The notes below the pieces were generated by a model. It did no database searches and had not been told where the DNA came from. It saw only the letters and a list, made by a program, of their open reading frames with translations. Positions 26,330 to 34,630 of a stretch of DNA of 38,041 nucleotides are shown here, piece by piece. Source of the DNA: JAVBKV01 sp031553885. Its GTDB lineage: Bacteria > Bacteroidota > Bacteroidia > Bacteroidales > Azobacteroidaceae. Every line of letters begins with the position of its first letter. Position 1 is the first letter of the stretch. A program made the translations under genes and the position numbers. The stretch covers positions 1-38,041 of the forward strand of contig JAVBKV010000077.1 of the NCBI GenBank assembly GCA_031553885.1, in the 5' to 3' direction.

Positions 26330-27094
26330 TTATCTTCTTGCTGTAGTGTTTGGCTGTCCTAATGGAGGCCATTCTTCCAACGGCTTGTATTTCATGGTTT
26401 TTATGTTATAATAAGTAATCATTTCTACATATTTATCTACATCAAAACCTCGTTTTTTAGCATATTCTGTACCAATTATCTTTAACATTTCTCCACATGA
26501 ATCCAACCGGTGAAATGTTCTGTAACTCATATCTTCAGTTACTTTTTTAAAAATCATCCGATTGACATCAACTAAAGCAAAAGAGATATTTCCATTTTCT
26601 TTTTTGAATAGGATATTTCCATTTGAGTAATCCGGATGGTAAATATTTTCATTATGTAATTTTGCGGTGAAAGCTCCAAAGGCAGTAAGAATATCCTCTT
26701 TACCTTCCATTGTTCCCGGCCGAAAATCGAATTCTTTGAAAGTCCGGTTATATTCACAATATTTATAGATATAATAACTCTTATTTAAGAGTCCACATTG
26801 GAATATTTCTATATATGCAATGGGATCAGGTGTTTCACTCCCTTTTTTTATTATTTTAAGACTGTATTCATATGATCGTTTAGCTTTTGAAGCTCGAAAA
26901 TAGGAGTAAGCAATTTTGTTGATAATATGTGGGATTTTGAAGGATTTTACTACTAAGATTTGTCCATTGACATCCATTTTTTTTACTTCATTTCTTCCTT
27001 TATAAATGGTTTCGCCCCAATCATTAAAATGATCGGGAATATCGTTGACAAATTTTTCAAAATTATGATATGCCGGGTTAATAATGATATTCAT
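26330..27094 (-). CDS. Lipopolysaccharide kinase-like protein (WaaP/InaA family)
   Basis: A 254-residue protein-kinase-fold protein. The catalytic loop is HPDYSNGNILF (Asp155, Asn160) and the metal-binding Asp176 lies in LVDVNRM. AYSYFRASKAKRSYEYSLKI in the N-lobe is typical of Bacteroidota LPS kinases, which phosphorylate Kdo or heptose of the inner core. Its ATG overlaps the preceding methyltransferase stop by one base (TAATG), so translation is coupled. Its base composition is visibly more AT-rich than the flanking glycosyltransferases, which may point to acquisition. Confidence 0.8.
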   Translation of the reverse strand: MNIIINPAYHNFEKFVNDIPDHFNDWGETIYKGRNEVKKMDVNGQILVVKSFKIPHIINKIAYSYFRASKAKRSYEYSLKIIKKGSETPDPIAYIEIFQCGLLNKSYYIYKYCEYNRTFKEFDFRPGTMEGKEDILTAFGAFTAKLHNENIYHPDYSNGNILFKKENGNISFALVDVNRMIFKKVTEDMSYRTFHRLDSCGEMLKIIGTEYAKKRGFDVDKYVEMITYYNIKTMKYKPLEEWPPLGQPNTTARR

Positions 27095-27948
27095 TATTCA
27101 GGTAAGGTATTTTTATGTCCCCAGGCAATAATGCAATTATTCTTCTTAGTCAATGGTTTTTCTTCCATTATAACAGAATCCTCAAACATGCCAGATAGTT
27201 CTTTTTCATTATAGGAAGAAAAATAATCAGGATTGATCTGATTATAAGTGATGTATCCTTTTTTTGTATTTAAGATGATTTTCCTTAGATAAACATCCTG
27301 AATGCTTCTGGGTAATTCAGTAAATGCATAATTGCTAATAACCAAATCATAGGATTTTATCTCCAGTTCATTCATTGTTTTATAATCCACAACTGAATTT
27401 AAGATATAATTATCCAGATAGCGTTGAGTCAGCATTAGCGCAGGTTTGATATCAACTAAAGTGTAATGGCTTGGTTTATATATTGAATTGATGATCCTGC
27501 ATTGTCCCCCATATCCTACACCTATTTCACAGATGTTCATATTGTCCAATGACCCGAATAGTAATTCAAGATCACTCAGAACTTTTATATATCGGATAGT
27601 GGAAGGATTTATAATTCCAATGCCTGGATAATCATATATGAAAGGATGCCCCCAATTGTCATTCTCCCTGAATTTTTCAATATGATCAAGAATTTTACTG
27701 TTTTTATTTATTTCTTTAAGGTAAAGTTCTCCTTTTTCCTTATCGACATGTTCCAATATGCGTCTGTAGTCGCGATTTCTTCTGAAATTATTAAAAGTCT
27801 TCATATCTGTGCTTGCTTTCAGGCAAGCATCAGGATATGTTTGATTATCTGATAAACTGGTTGAATAACGGGTTTTCTTTTTGAATAACTTTTTCATTGC
27901 AGATTGATAAGAGTTACTTTTGAAGTCACAAAGGTATTGTTTTTTCAT
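27094..27948 (-). CDS. Putative sugar O-methyltransferase
   Basis: A 284-residue protein with a SAM-binding glycine motif ICEIGVGYGGQCRII (residues ~139-153) and a following acidic LVDIKPA (motif II). The N-terminal region with NNFRRNRDYRRILEHV resembles the 'putative sugar O-methyltransferase' family found in glycan clusters. It lies between a GT2 gene (29 nt upstream) and the LPS-kinase-like gene (1-nt overlap). Transfer of a methyl group to a surface sugar is inferred from context. The gene is AT-rich, like the kinase gene after it. Confidence 0.7.
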   Translation of the reverse strand: MKKQYLCDFKSNSYQSAMKKLFKKKTRYSTSLSDNQTYPDACLKASTDMKTFNNFRRNRDYRRILEHVDKEKGELYLKEINKNSKILDHIEKFRENDNWGHPFIYDYPGIGIINPSTIRYIKVLSDLELLFGSLDNMNICEIGVGYGGQCRIINSIYKPSHYTLVDIKPALMLTQRYLDNYILNSVVDYKTMNELEIKSYDLVISNYAFTELPRSIQDVYLRKIILNTKKGYITYNQINPDYFSSYNEKELSGMFEDSVIMEEKPLTKKNNCIIAWGHKNTLPE

Positions 27949-27977
27949 AAGAAAGCCAATTGTAACCTATTGTATCA

Positions 27978-28742
27978 CTAAAATTTCGTTTTTTCCAATT
28001 CCTGACGTTCGATCATTTTAGCTATAATCAAGAATTTAGCATAAGCCCTCATCCGTGCAAACAGGAAGCCGGCTACTCCGTCCCTGAACCCTCCTTTGAG
28101 AATGTAGATTTTGAAAAAACGGAATCCCGGTTTAAAGATCAAACCGGCAAGCGATTCTTTTTTACCTTTTCTTCGTGCCAGGTCACGTTCGGTATATGTA
28201 TTCATCTTGGCGGCCATATCGATAAGGCGGTTTTTGTCGAGATGAATAAAAGAGAGTGCTTCTTTTGCCGGAATTTTATCAACCCTTCCATTGATTTCCG
28301 GAGAAGAATGAATGACGGGTGCCCAACCTGTAAATTTACTTTTTTTGAAGAAACGGAGCTGGTAGTCCGGGAAGGTAGAGCGCATGAATTTGTTCATGAA
28401 AAAGTTTTTCCGGGGTATCCAGAGACCGTCGGGGCAATCGCTTGTCTTTATCAACGCATACAGGTAATCGTTGAGTTCAGGAGGAACGATTTCATCTGAG
28501 TCGACAACAAAAATCCATTCATTCGATGCAGATTGTATTGCAAAAGGCCTGGCAGGCTCCGGAATTCCTCCACAGGGTTCGTGCATCACAACCTTGCAAT
28601 TATATTCTTCAGCGATAGAAAGTGTATTGTCAGTGCTGTACATATCACAAATAACGATTTCATCGAAATTTTTTACAGCTTCGAGGCATTGACGAAGGAT
28701 TGTTCCTGAATTTAATGTGTGTATAACTACAGATATTTTCAT
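27978..28742 (-). CDS. Family 2 glycosyltransferase (WaaE/KdtX-like)
   Basis: A 254-residue GT-A enzyme: MKISVVIHTLNS start, CDMYSTDNT for nucleotide-sugar binding, and the DxD motif in VVDSDE (Asp81/Asp83). The basic/hydrophobic C-terminus (FKPGFRFFKIYILKGGFRDG) is the membrane-associating end common in WaaE-type LPS core glucosyltransferases. It overlaps or abuts no gene but follows the next GT2 after a single base, which indicates one transcript. The sugar transferred cannot be read from the sequence. Confidence 0.85.
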   Translation of the reverse strand: MKISVVIHTLNSGTILRQCLEAVKNFDEIVICDMYSTDNTLSIAEEYNCKVVMHEPCGGIPEPARPFAIQSASNEWIFVVDSDEIVPPELNDYLYALIKTSDCPDGLWIPRKNFFMNKFMRSTFPDYQLRFFKKSKFTGWAPVIHSSPEINGRVDKIPAKEALSFIHLDKNRLIDMAAKMNTYTERDLARRKGKKESLAGLIFKPGFRFFKIYILKGGFRDGVAGFLFARMRAYAKFLIIAKMIERQELEKTKF

Positions 28743-28743
28743 T

Positions 28744-29583
28744 TTACAGTTTCCTTATTCCGTTAGGTGTTTCAATAATTTTTGATTTCCGGGTGTTTTT
28801 ACGGATCATCCGGTTCTTTTCCAGTGTTTCCTTCGTTTTATAAGGACGCTTATGATACAAATGCAGGCAAATGGCTGAGTAACGGATTTGTTTGGATTTA
28901 ATGCCTAGATTGAACAGTCGTTCTCCGAATTCCCGGTCCTGTCCTCCGTATTGCATATCTTCGTTGTAACCGTTGATTTTCAGCATATCTTCTTTCCAGC
29001 CGGAGGCATTGCAACCGTTCCAGCTTGCGTTGGCCGGAGTAATGGCATTCATAAACTTACGGAAAGCATGGTTTTTGACCAGTTTGGTACATTTGAAATT
29101 TTTTTTCAATCCTTTTTCAAACAACCAATTCAAATCGAATGCCTGTCCGGAAACAATGTTTTCCTGGATAATTGCTTCGCTGATCGGTAGGGGTAATTTG
29201 AAATACCCTCCGGATAATATGTATCCCGGTTCTGCGTAATTCAAGTGAGTCTGGATAAAATCATTTCTCGGAATACAGTCCTGGTCGGTAAAGATCAGGT
29301 ATTCGGAAGAAGCCGCAAGAATTGCTTTATTCAGGATCTCCGATTTCCGGAAACCATTGTCCGGCTGCCAGATATGTGTAATCCGGAGTATTCCTTTTTC
29401 TTTGAAAGAATCAATCAATTCCCGGGTTTCCGCAGTGGAGCCATCGTCGGCAATGATAATTTCAAAGTTGCAGAAAGACTGATTTTCATATCCCCACAGG
29501 GTCTTTTGAAGCCACCGGGGGTTGTTGTATGTTGAAATAACGACTCCGACACTTTGAGGTATGATAAGATTGCGATTACTCAT
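28744..29583 (-). CDS. Family 2 glycosyltransferase with Glyco_transf_7C-like end
   Basis: A 279-residue GT-A enzyme: VGVVISTYNNPRWLQKTL start, IADDGSTAET, metal-binding DxD in FTDQDC (Asp100/Asp102), and a C-terminal part GYNEDMQYGGQDREFGERL, which resembles the acceptor-side region of bacterial galactosyltransferase-type enzymes. It lies 8 nt after the phosphoethanolamine transferase and one base before the next GT2. It probably extends LPS core or a related surface glycan. Confidence 0.85.
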   Translation of the reverse strand: MSNRNLIIPQSVGVVISTYNNPRWLQKTLWGYENQSFCNFEIIIADDGSTAETRELIDSFKEKGILRITHIWQPDNGFRKSEILNKAILAASSEYLIFTDQDCIPRNDFIQTHLNYAEPGYILSGGYFKLPLPISEAIIQENIVSGQAFDLNWLFEKGLKKNFKCTKLVKNHAFRKFMNAITPANASWNGCNASGWKEDMLKINGYNEDMQYGGQDREFGERLFNLGIKSKQIRYSAICLHLYHKRPYKTKETLEKNRMIRKNTRKSKIIETPNGIRKL

Positions 29584-29591
29584 AAACGTGT

Positions 29592-31226
29592 TTACTTTTT
29601 TATTTTGTAAACGATTTCGTTGTCATAATCTTCCTTGCCAACCATTCGTTTCTCAGGAACTTTATATTCCGGAGAAAAAATACTTTTTTCAGGGTCGTAA
29701 TCCGTATATTGGAGACGGCAAAGGGTAGATAATGAAAATATGACGTGTTCAATGCTGTATGGCCGGGTGGTGTCGATGGCAACTTCCGGCACTTCTTTTT
29801 TATATTGTTCCGAACGCCAGAGAACAAACGGAATTTTACATTGACAAGGATATACATTGTCCATGAAATGTCCGCGTGCGTCCCGGGTATCGTAAACTTC
29901 TTCTCCGTGATCGGAGAAAAAGAGGAAGTATGAAGAGATTCCTTTTTTTTCTTTTATTTTCTGAAGGATAGAATGATAAACAAAATCACCGTAGCGAATC
30001 GAGTTATCGTATTCATCAATCGTTTTTTTCATGTGGTCGTTACGGAAATCCGCTTCCAGGTCTCCCCGTTTTTTGTAGTCAAAGTATTCGAAACCATTGG
30101 GGTACCGGCAATTATATTCATGATGGTTGCCCATTACGTGAATAAAAATGATTTTGTTGCTCCGGATACTGTCATTCAATATTTTTTCTAAGTAGGGAAC
30201 AACGACTTCATCGGTTTTTTTTGCTGAGCTCAGGTCATAGATATGTTTAGATTCTTCAGCAATGATACCGTAGCTGCCGCCCCATTTCGTCAGGAAGGCT
30301 TTATTGGATATCCAGTAAGTCTCGAATCCTGCTGAATTGAACATTTCCACAATGGAAGGCTTTTGACGGAAATATTCGGGATGTTCATTATCAGCGAAAG
30401 TAAGCACTTTTTGCATTACTCCAAAGGTATGTGTGTCGGGAGTGATAACATCCGTATATACATCCAGTTCATCTTTTAGTGAATCCATAAACGGAGTTGT
30501 TTCCCGGGGATATCCGTAAAGACTCATGTGGCAGGCCGTGGTAGATTCTCCCAAAAGAACAACAACGACATGTTGTGTCGAATCCGGTAGTAGGCACTGT
30601 ACCTCCATTTTAAGGTTTTTACGGAGCTCTTTTTCCTGTTGAAAAACGAGATTTTCTTTCCAGAAAAGAATCCGGCTTTTATAAAGTTCAAAAGTAGGGA
30701 TGGCCTGACTCAGGTACTGTAAAAACATACTGGTCAGAACGATTGCAATAGAAAGTATTAACAAAGCTCCGTATTTCTTTGGAGAAATCGAGTTGACAGA
30801 TCTCGCCTTGAGTAGAAAAAAGAGCCCTAACAGGAGATACGAAAATCCGGCTACCAATAATTCCCAGGAGATAAATTCCCTCAGGAATTCGGTCGATTCT
30901 CCGGTATGGGAGGTAAATATTACCCAGTACATATCCCGTTTCATGTAAAGCCTGGAAATGAATAAATAACTCCAAACAATAATATTAGGAACAATTGACA
31001 GGATAAACAGGATACTCAGGTATAATTTTTCTCCCCGCTTTTTAAGGAATAGATCAATGCAGGATAAAGCCAGCCCGACAACCAAACAGGTAACCCAAGT
31101 CATACACTTGTCTTTGATATTGACGTTTTCCGCCCAAAAGAAGAAACAGGGGTTGAACAGCAATATAAAGAAAATCAAGATAAAAGCCCATTTCTTTTCC
31201 AACAGGAGTTTTCGGCTGATATTCAT
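29592..31226 (-). CDS. Phosphoethanolamine transferase (EptA/EptC family)
   Basis: A 544-residue inner-membrane enzyme: several N-terminal hydrophobic helices (to about residue 170), then a periplasmic alkaline-phosphatase-fold domain. VLLGESTTACHMSLYGYPRETTPF is EptC/CptA-like (Glu227 metal ligand); DTHTFGVMQ holds the likely nucleophile Thr267 by analogy with EptA/MCR; VMGNHHEYNCRYP and FFSDHGEE supply further metal ligands. Such enzymes move phosphoethanolamine from phosphatidylethanolamine to lipid A or core, often lowering sensitivity to cationic peptides. It is the first gene of the glycan operon. The exact acceptor is inferred. Confidence 0.88.
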   Translation of the reverse strand: MNISRKLLLEKKWAFILIFFILLFNPCFFFWAENVNIKDKCMTWVTCLVVGLALSCIDLFLKKRGEKLYLSILFILSIVPNIIVWSYLFISRLYMKRDMYWVIFTSHTGESTEFLREFISWELLVAGFSYLLLGLFFLLKARSVNSISPKKYGALLILSIAIVLTSMFLQYLSQAIPTFELYKSRILFWKENLVFQQEKELRKNLKMEVQCLLPDSTQHVVVVLLGESTTACHMSLYGYPRETTPFMDSLKDELDVYTDVITPDTHTFGVMQKVLTFADNEHPEYFRQKPSIVEMFNSAGFETYWISNKAFLTKWGGSYGIIAEESKHIYDLSSAKKTDEVVVPYLEKILNDSIRSNKIIFIHVMGNHHEYNCRYPNGFEYFDYKKRGDLEADFRNDHMKKTIDEYDNSIRYGDFVYHSILQKIKEKKGISSYFLFFSDHGEEVYDTRDARGHFMDNVYPCQCKIPFVLWRSEQYKKEVPEVAIDTTRPYSIEHVIFSLSTLCRLQYTDYDPEKSIFSPEYKVPEKRMVGKEDYDNEIVYKIKK

Positions 31227-31250
31227 AAAACTACTATGCTATTTATAGCG

Positions 31251-31258
31251 CAAAAGTA
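31251..31258 (-). promoter_or_regulatory. Candidate -7 box of the glycan operon
   Basis: On the minus strand the sequence is TACTTTTG (TAnnTTTG), 24 nt before the phosphoethanolamine transferase start. A clear -33 box was not found. It is divergent from the ispH promoter about 60-90 nt away. Confidence 0.45.
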
Positions 31259-31314
31259 AGCATATTTTTTCATAAACGGATGCATCTCCTGTTTGTTTCC
31301 GGTTTTGGAATGTT

Positions 31315-31348
31315 TTTGCAGGAACCTGATTTTATTTCTTTATCTTTG
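31315..31348 (+). promoter_or_regulatory. Promoter of ispH
   Basis: TTTG at 31315-31318 and TATCTTTG at 31341-31348 are 22 nt apart. The ispH ATG lies 61 nt beyond the -7 box. Confidence 0.6.
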
Positions 31349-31409
31349 TTTCATCATTTTACCGTAATAGAGTGTTATATAAATAACTCACGGTTGAAAT
31401 CGTTTATAT

Positions 31410-32270
31410 ATGATTAAAGTAGAAATAGATAAAGACTCCGGTTTTTGTTTTGGAGTGGTGAATGCGATTAAGCATGCGGAAAAAGAGTTGGCGGAAGGAG
31501 GAGAATTGTTCTGTCTGGGTGATATTGTACATAATAGTCAGGAAGTGGCCCGCCTGCAAAAAAAAGGATTGGATACTATTAACCATGAACAATTAGAGCA
31601 ATTGAAAGGTAAAAAAGTCTTGCTTCGTGCCCATGGAGAGCCTCCGTCCACTTATCAGACTGCTGAGAAAAATCAGATCCGGATTATTGATGCTACATGT
31701 CCGGTTGTTCTCCAACTGCAGAAAAAAATTAAGAAGCAATACCAGAACTCCGATATGGAGCATTCCCAGATCGTTATTTATGGCAAAATCGGACATGCCG
31801 AGGTCAATGGGTTAGTAGGCCAAACAGATGGGAAAGCTATTGTTATCGAAAAGAAAGAAGATATCGATCGCCTGGATTTCAGTAAGGATATTTATTTATT
31901 TTCCCAGACAACGATGTCATTGAATAGCTTTCAGGAAATTGTAGAAACGATTCAGGTTCATTTGCCGGAAGGTATCCGGTTCAGTTATTTTGATACGATT
32001 TGCAGGCAGGTGGCTAACCGGATGCCGCATATCAAGGAATTTGCATCCCGGCATGATTTGATTTTGTTTGTGGCCGGAGAAAAGAGCTCCAATGGTAAAG
32101 TACTTTTTGTAGAGTGTCAGAAAGCGAATCCCAATACACATCTGATATCCGGTCCGGATGAGATAGACCCGTTCTGGTTGAAAGGAATCGGGTCAGTGGG
32201 AATTTGCGGAGCTACCTCTACCCCCAAATGGTTGATGGAAGAGGTAGCCCGTAAAATCCTGGAATATTAA
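31410..32270 (+). CDS. ispH: 4-hydroxy-3-methylbut-2-enyl diphosphate reductase
   Basis: A 286-residue enzyme for the last step of the non-mevalonate isoprenoid pathway, converting HMBPP to IPP and DMAPP with an iron-sulfur cluster. The three cluster cysteines are visible: Cys13 (SGFCFGV), Cys97 (DATCPVV) and Cys198 (DTICRQV). HNSQEV and RAHGEPPS carry conserved His residues of the active site. The C-terminus GICGATSTPKWLMEEV is typical. Its 3' end overlaps the convergent oxidoreductase by 4 nt. Confidence 0.96.
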   Translation: MIKVEIDKDSGFCFGVVNAIKHAEKELAEGGELFCLGDIVHNSQEVARLQKKGLDTINHEQLEQLKGKKVLLRAHGEPPSTYQTAEKNQIRIIDATCPVVLQLQKKIKKQYQNSDMEHSQIVIYGKIGHAEVNGLVGQTDGKAIVIEKKEDIDRLDFSKDIYLFSQTTMSLNSFQEIVETIQVHLPEGIRFSYFDTICRQVANRMPHIKEFASRHDLILFVAGEKSSNGKVLFVECQKANPNTHLISGPDEIDPFWLKGIGSVGICGATSTPKWLMEEVARKILEY

Positions 32271-33721
32271 ACCATTTTCCAATATTGTTCCCATTCCTTG
32301 CGGGGAGGAGGACCTACCAGCATGTCATTGGCCATTTTATTGTTGGTGATGACTTTTTTCTTACGATCGAAAATCAGTTTTTCGTTGAGTCGCTGAGCAA
32401 GAACTCCCAGGCTGAATACCTGGCTGAGCGGTCCGGCTATGTAGAACGGCGAGCGGCACTTTTCTTCTCCCTTACATGCCAGCAGGAAGTTTTTGAAGTG
32501 GTTGGACGGGCGTGCCGGAACATACGGTAATTTGGATTCCATTTCCTTGGCTTTTTCGGCCGGAATGATGCTCAGTGTTGATCCGTGTGAGCCTCCCTTG
32601 AAAGTCAGGTCCTTGCTATAAATAATCTTACCGGGGTTCAGTTTAGCCGGTTGGATTTTGCCGGTTCCTGTAGGCGGAATGTTCGGATCCAGTTCAGAAA
32701 CTCCGTATCCGTCGGGAACAGAAGGAATGTTGTTTACTCCATCGTACCAGGTGATATCGAGTGCCGGCATTTTTCCACGTTTGGGGAACCGGAACATTAA
32801 GGTAGTTGACATCGGGTAGAAGAACGGATTGTGTCCTTCTAGTTTGATCGGGTTAATTTCATAAGGTAATCCCAGATCCAGGAATTGGTGAGCCGTATCC
32901 AGGATGTGTGCACCCCAGTCGCCCAACGCTCCTAATCCGAAATCGTACCAGCAGCGCCATTGACCGTTGACAAAATCTTTGTTGTAGTCGTGGTACTGGC
33001 ACATGGTGAGCCATTTATCCCAGTCCAATGTAGAAGGGATCGGTTGTGCAGGAGGGAATGCCTTGATGTTTGGGTCCCATCCGTGCCAGCGACGGGCTGA
33101 GTTCATGTGAGCGGTAATAGCAGTTACGTCCTTGATAATTCCGGCGTCTACCCAGGCTTTGAATTGGAAATAGTTGGCCTCGGAATGACCCTGGTTGCCC
33201 ATTTGTACGGCTACCTTATTATACTTCTTTTCAGCCTTCATTAAGAGTTCGATTTCGTTGAAAGTCCGGGCGAGCGGTTTTTCTACGTAAACGTGCTTGC
33301 CTAAGGACATTGCGAGCATAGTGATCGGGAAGTGAGAATGGTCGGGTACGCCCACGGAAACGGCTTCAATTTGATTTCCCATCTTGTCGAACATAGCACG
33401 GAAGTCCTGAAACCGCGGAACATTCGGGAATTTTTTCAGAATGGCTTCCGTATGGGGAGCTCCCATATCGATATCGCAAAGAGCTACGATATTCGCCAGT
33501 CCGGTGTTGTAAAGATCATTGATAATGTCGGCCCCACGGAATCCGATTCCGATACATGCAAGGTTGACCCGTTCTCCGGGTGCTGCTAAGCGGGTGGGGG
33601 CGGGTTTAGCCTGAGCTTTTCCCGGGATCCATATTCCCGGCAATGCTGTTGCAGCTGAAACGGCAAGTGCCTGTTTGAAAAACTTCCGGCGTGATACATC
33701 GTTGTTTGCTTTCATGTTCAA
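32267..33721 (-). CDS. Exported Gfo/Idh/MocA family oxidoreductase
   Basis: A 484-residue NAD(P)-dependent oxidoreductase with a twin-arginine-like signal (VSRRKFFKQALAVSAATALPG). The Rossmann part has ACIGIGFRGADI, and the catalytic-domain hallmark is VEKPLART. GWDPNIKAFPPAQPIPSTLDWDKWL and GALGDWGAHILDTAHQFL are typical of the long Bacteroidota/Planctomycetota exported members, which may act on glycoside sugars in the periplasm. The substrate is unknown. The start may instead be the Met two codons later (33715). A TATATTTG -7 box lies about 50 nt upstream. Confidence 0.88.
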   Translation of the reverse strand: MNMKANNDVSRRKFFKQALAVSAATALPGIWIPGKAQAKPAPTRLAAPGERVNLACIGIGFRGADIINDLYNTGLANIVALCDIDMGAPHTEAILKKFPNVPRFQDFRAMFDKMGNQIEAVSVGVPDHSHFPITMLAMSLGKHVYVEKPLARTFNEIELLMKAEKKYNKVAVQMGNQGHSEANYFQFKAWVDAGIIKDVTAITAHMNSARRWHGWDPNIKAFPPAQPIPSTLDWDKWLTMCQYHDYNKDFVNGQWRCWYDFGLGALGDWGAHILDTAHQFLDLGLPYEINPIKLEGHNPFFYPMSTTLMFRFPKRGKMPALDITWYDGVNNIPSVPDGYGVSELDPNIPPTGTGKIQPAKLNPGKIIYSKDLTFKGGSHGSTLSIIPAEKAKEMESKLPYVPARPSNHFKNFLLACKGEEKCRSPFYIAGPLSQVFSLGVLAQRLNEKLIFDRKKKVITNNKMANDMLVGPPPRKEWEQYWKMV

Positions 33722-33770
33722 ACTAAAGTTAAGTTATTATTAAGTTTAATTTTTACCTGGATTGGAGGGC

Positions 33771-33778
33771 CAAATATA
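33771..33778 (-). promoter_or_regulatory. Candidate -7 box of the 484-residue oxidoreductase gene
   Basis: The minus strand reads TATATTTG, matching TAnnTTTG, 49 nt before the start codon. No -33 box at the right distance is apparent. Confidence 0.4.
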
Positions 33779-33830
33779 ATTATTTTTTTTCAAAGGAGGA
33801 TAAAATGAACGATTTATTGACTTTTCTATA

Positions 33831-34622
33831 TCATTTTTCTTCCAGCATTTTAGCCATATTCCACAAAGCATCCATTTCTTTTAGTGTCATATCTTTCAAT
33901 GAATTACCCTGTTCAGTAGCTTTTTGTTCCATGTAATTGAATCGCTTGATGAATTTCTGGTTGGTTCTTTCCAGTGCATTGTCCGGATTGATTTTATAAA
34001 GGCGGGCAGCATTGATCAGGCTGAAAAACAGATCACCGAATTCATTTTCCATTTTATCCGGATCCATGTGATCGATTTCCTGCTTCAGTTCGGTAAATTC
34101 TTCCAGTACTTTGTCCCAGACATCTTCTTTGACTGTCCAGTCAAATCCTGCATTCCGGGCCTTATCCTGAATCCGATGAGCTTTGGGAATGGCCGGGAGG
34201 GATGCAGGAACGCCTTCCAGTATGGTTTTGTTTCCTCCTTTTTCCTTCAACTTGATTTGCTCCCAATTGAGTTCCACCTGTCTGGATGTATCGGCTTCAG
34301 CAGATCCGAACACATGAGGATGTCTGAAAATCAGTTTGTTGCAGATTGCGTCGCAAACATCCTTGATGTCAAAAACACCTTTTTCTTCTCCGATTTTGGA
34401 GTAAAACACGATATGAAGCAGAACGTCGCCCAATTCTTTCATGATTTCCGTGTCGTTGTTTTTTACGATCGCTTCACATAACTCGAACGTTTCTTCAATG
34501 GTGTTTGTACGCAGGCTTTCATTGGTTTGTTTCCGGTCCCAGGGACATTTTTCCCTCAGTTCATCCATGATATCCAACAGGCGGCCGAAAGCCTGCATTT
34601 TTTCTTCTTTATTATTGTGCAT
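33831..34622 (-). CDS. mazG: Nucleoside triphosphate pyrophosphohydrolase MazG
   Basis: A 263-residue tandem-MazG-domain protein of usual length. The first domain has CPWDRKQTNESLRTNTIEET (conserved CPWD) and the metal motif EETFELCEAI...ELGDVLLHIVF; the second has FTELKQEI...ENEFGDLFFSLIN. MazG hydrolyses NTPs and dNTPs to monophosphates and is linked to nutrient-stress survival and clearing of abnormal nucleotides. It follows the nucleotidyltransferase fusion gene by 8 nt and is likely cotranscribed with it. Confidence 0.95.
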   Translation of the reverse strand: MHNNKEEKMQAFGRLLDIMDELREKCPWDRKQTNESLRTNTIEETFELCEAIVKNNDTEIMKELGDVLLHIVFYSKIGEEKGVFDIKDVCDAICNKLIFRHPHVFGSAEADTSRQVELNWEQIKLKEKGGNKTILEGVPASLPAIPKAHRIQDKARNAGFDWTVKEDVWDKVLEEFTELKQEIDHMDPDKMENEFGDLFFSLINAARLYKINPDNALERTNQKFIKRFNYMEQKATEQGNSLKDMTLKEMDALWNMAKMLEEK

Positions 34623-34630
34623 AATTTTGT

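Noticed and set aside
33791..33936. Plus-strand Shine-Dalgarno-like AAAGGAGGA before a 43-codon frame from ATG 33805
   Set aside because: The frame is antisense to the end of mazG, has no recognisable features and no promoter; the purine run is probably chance.
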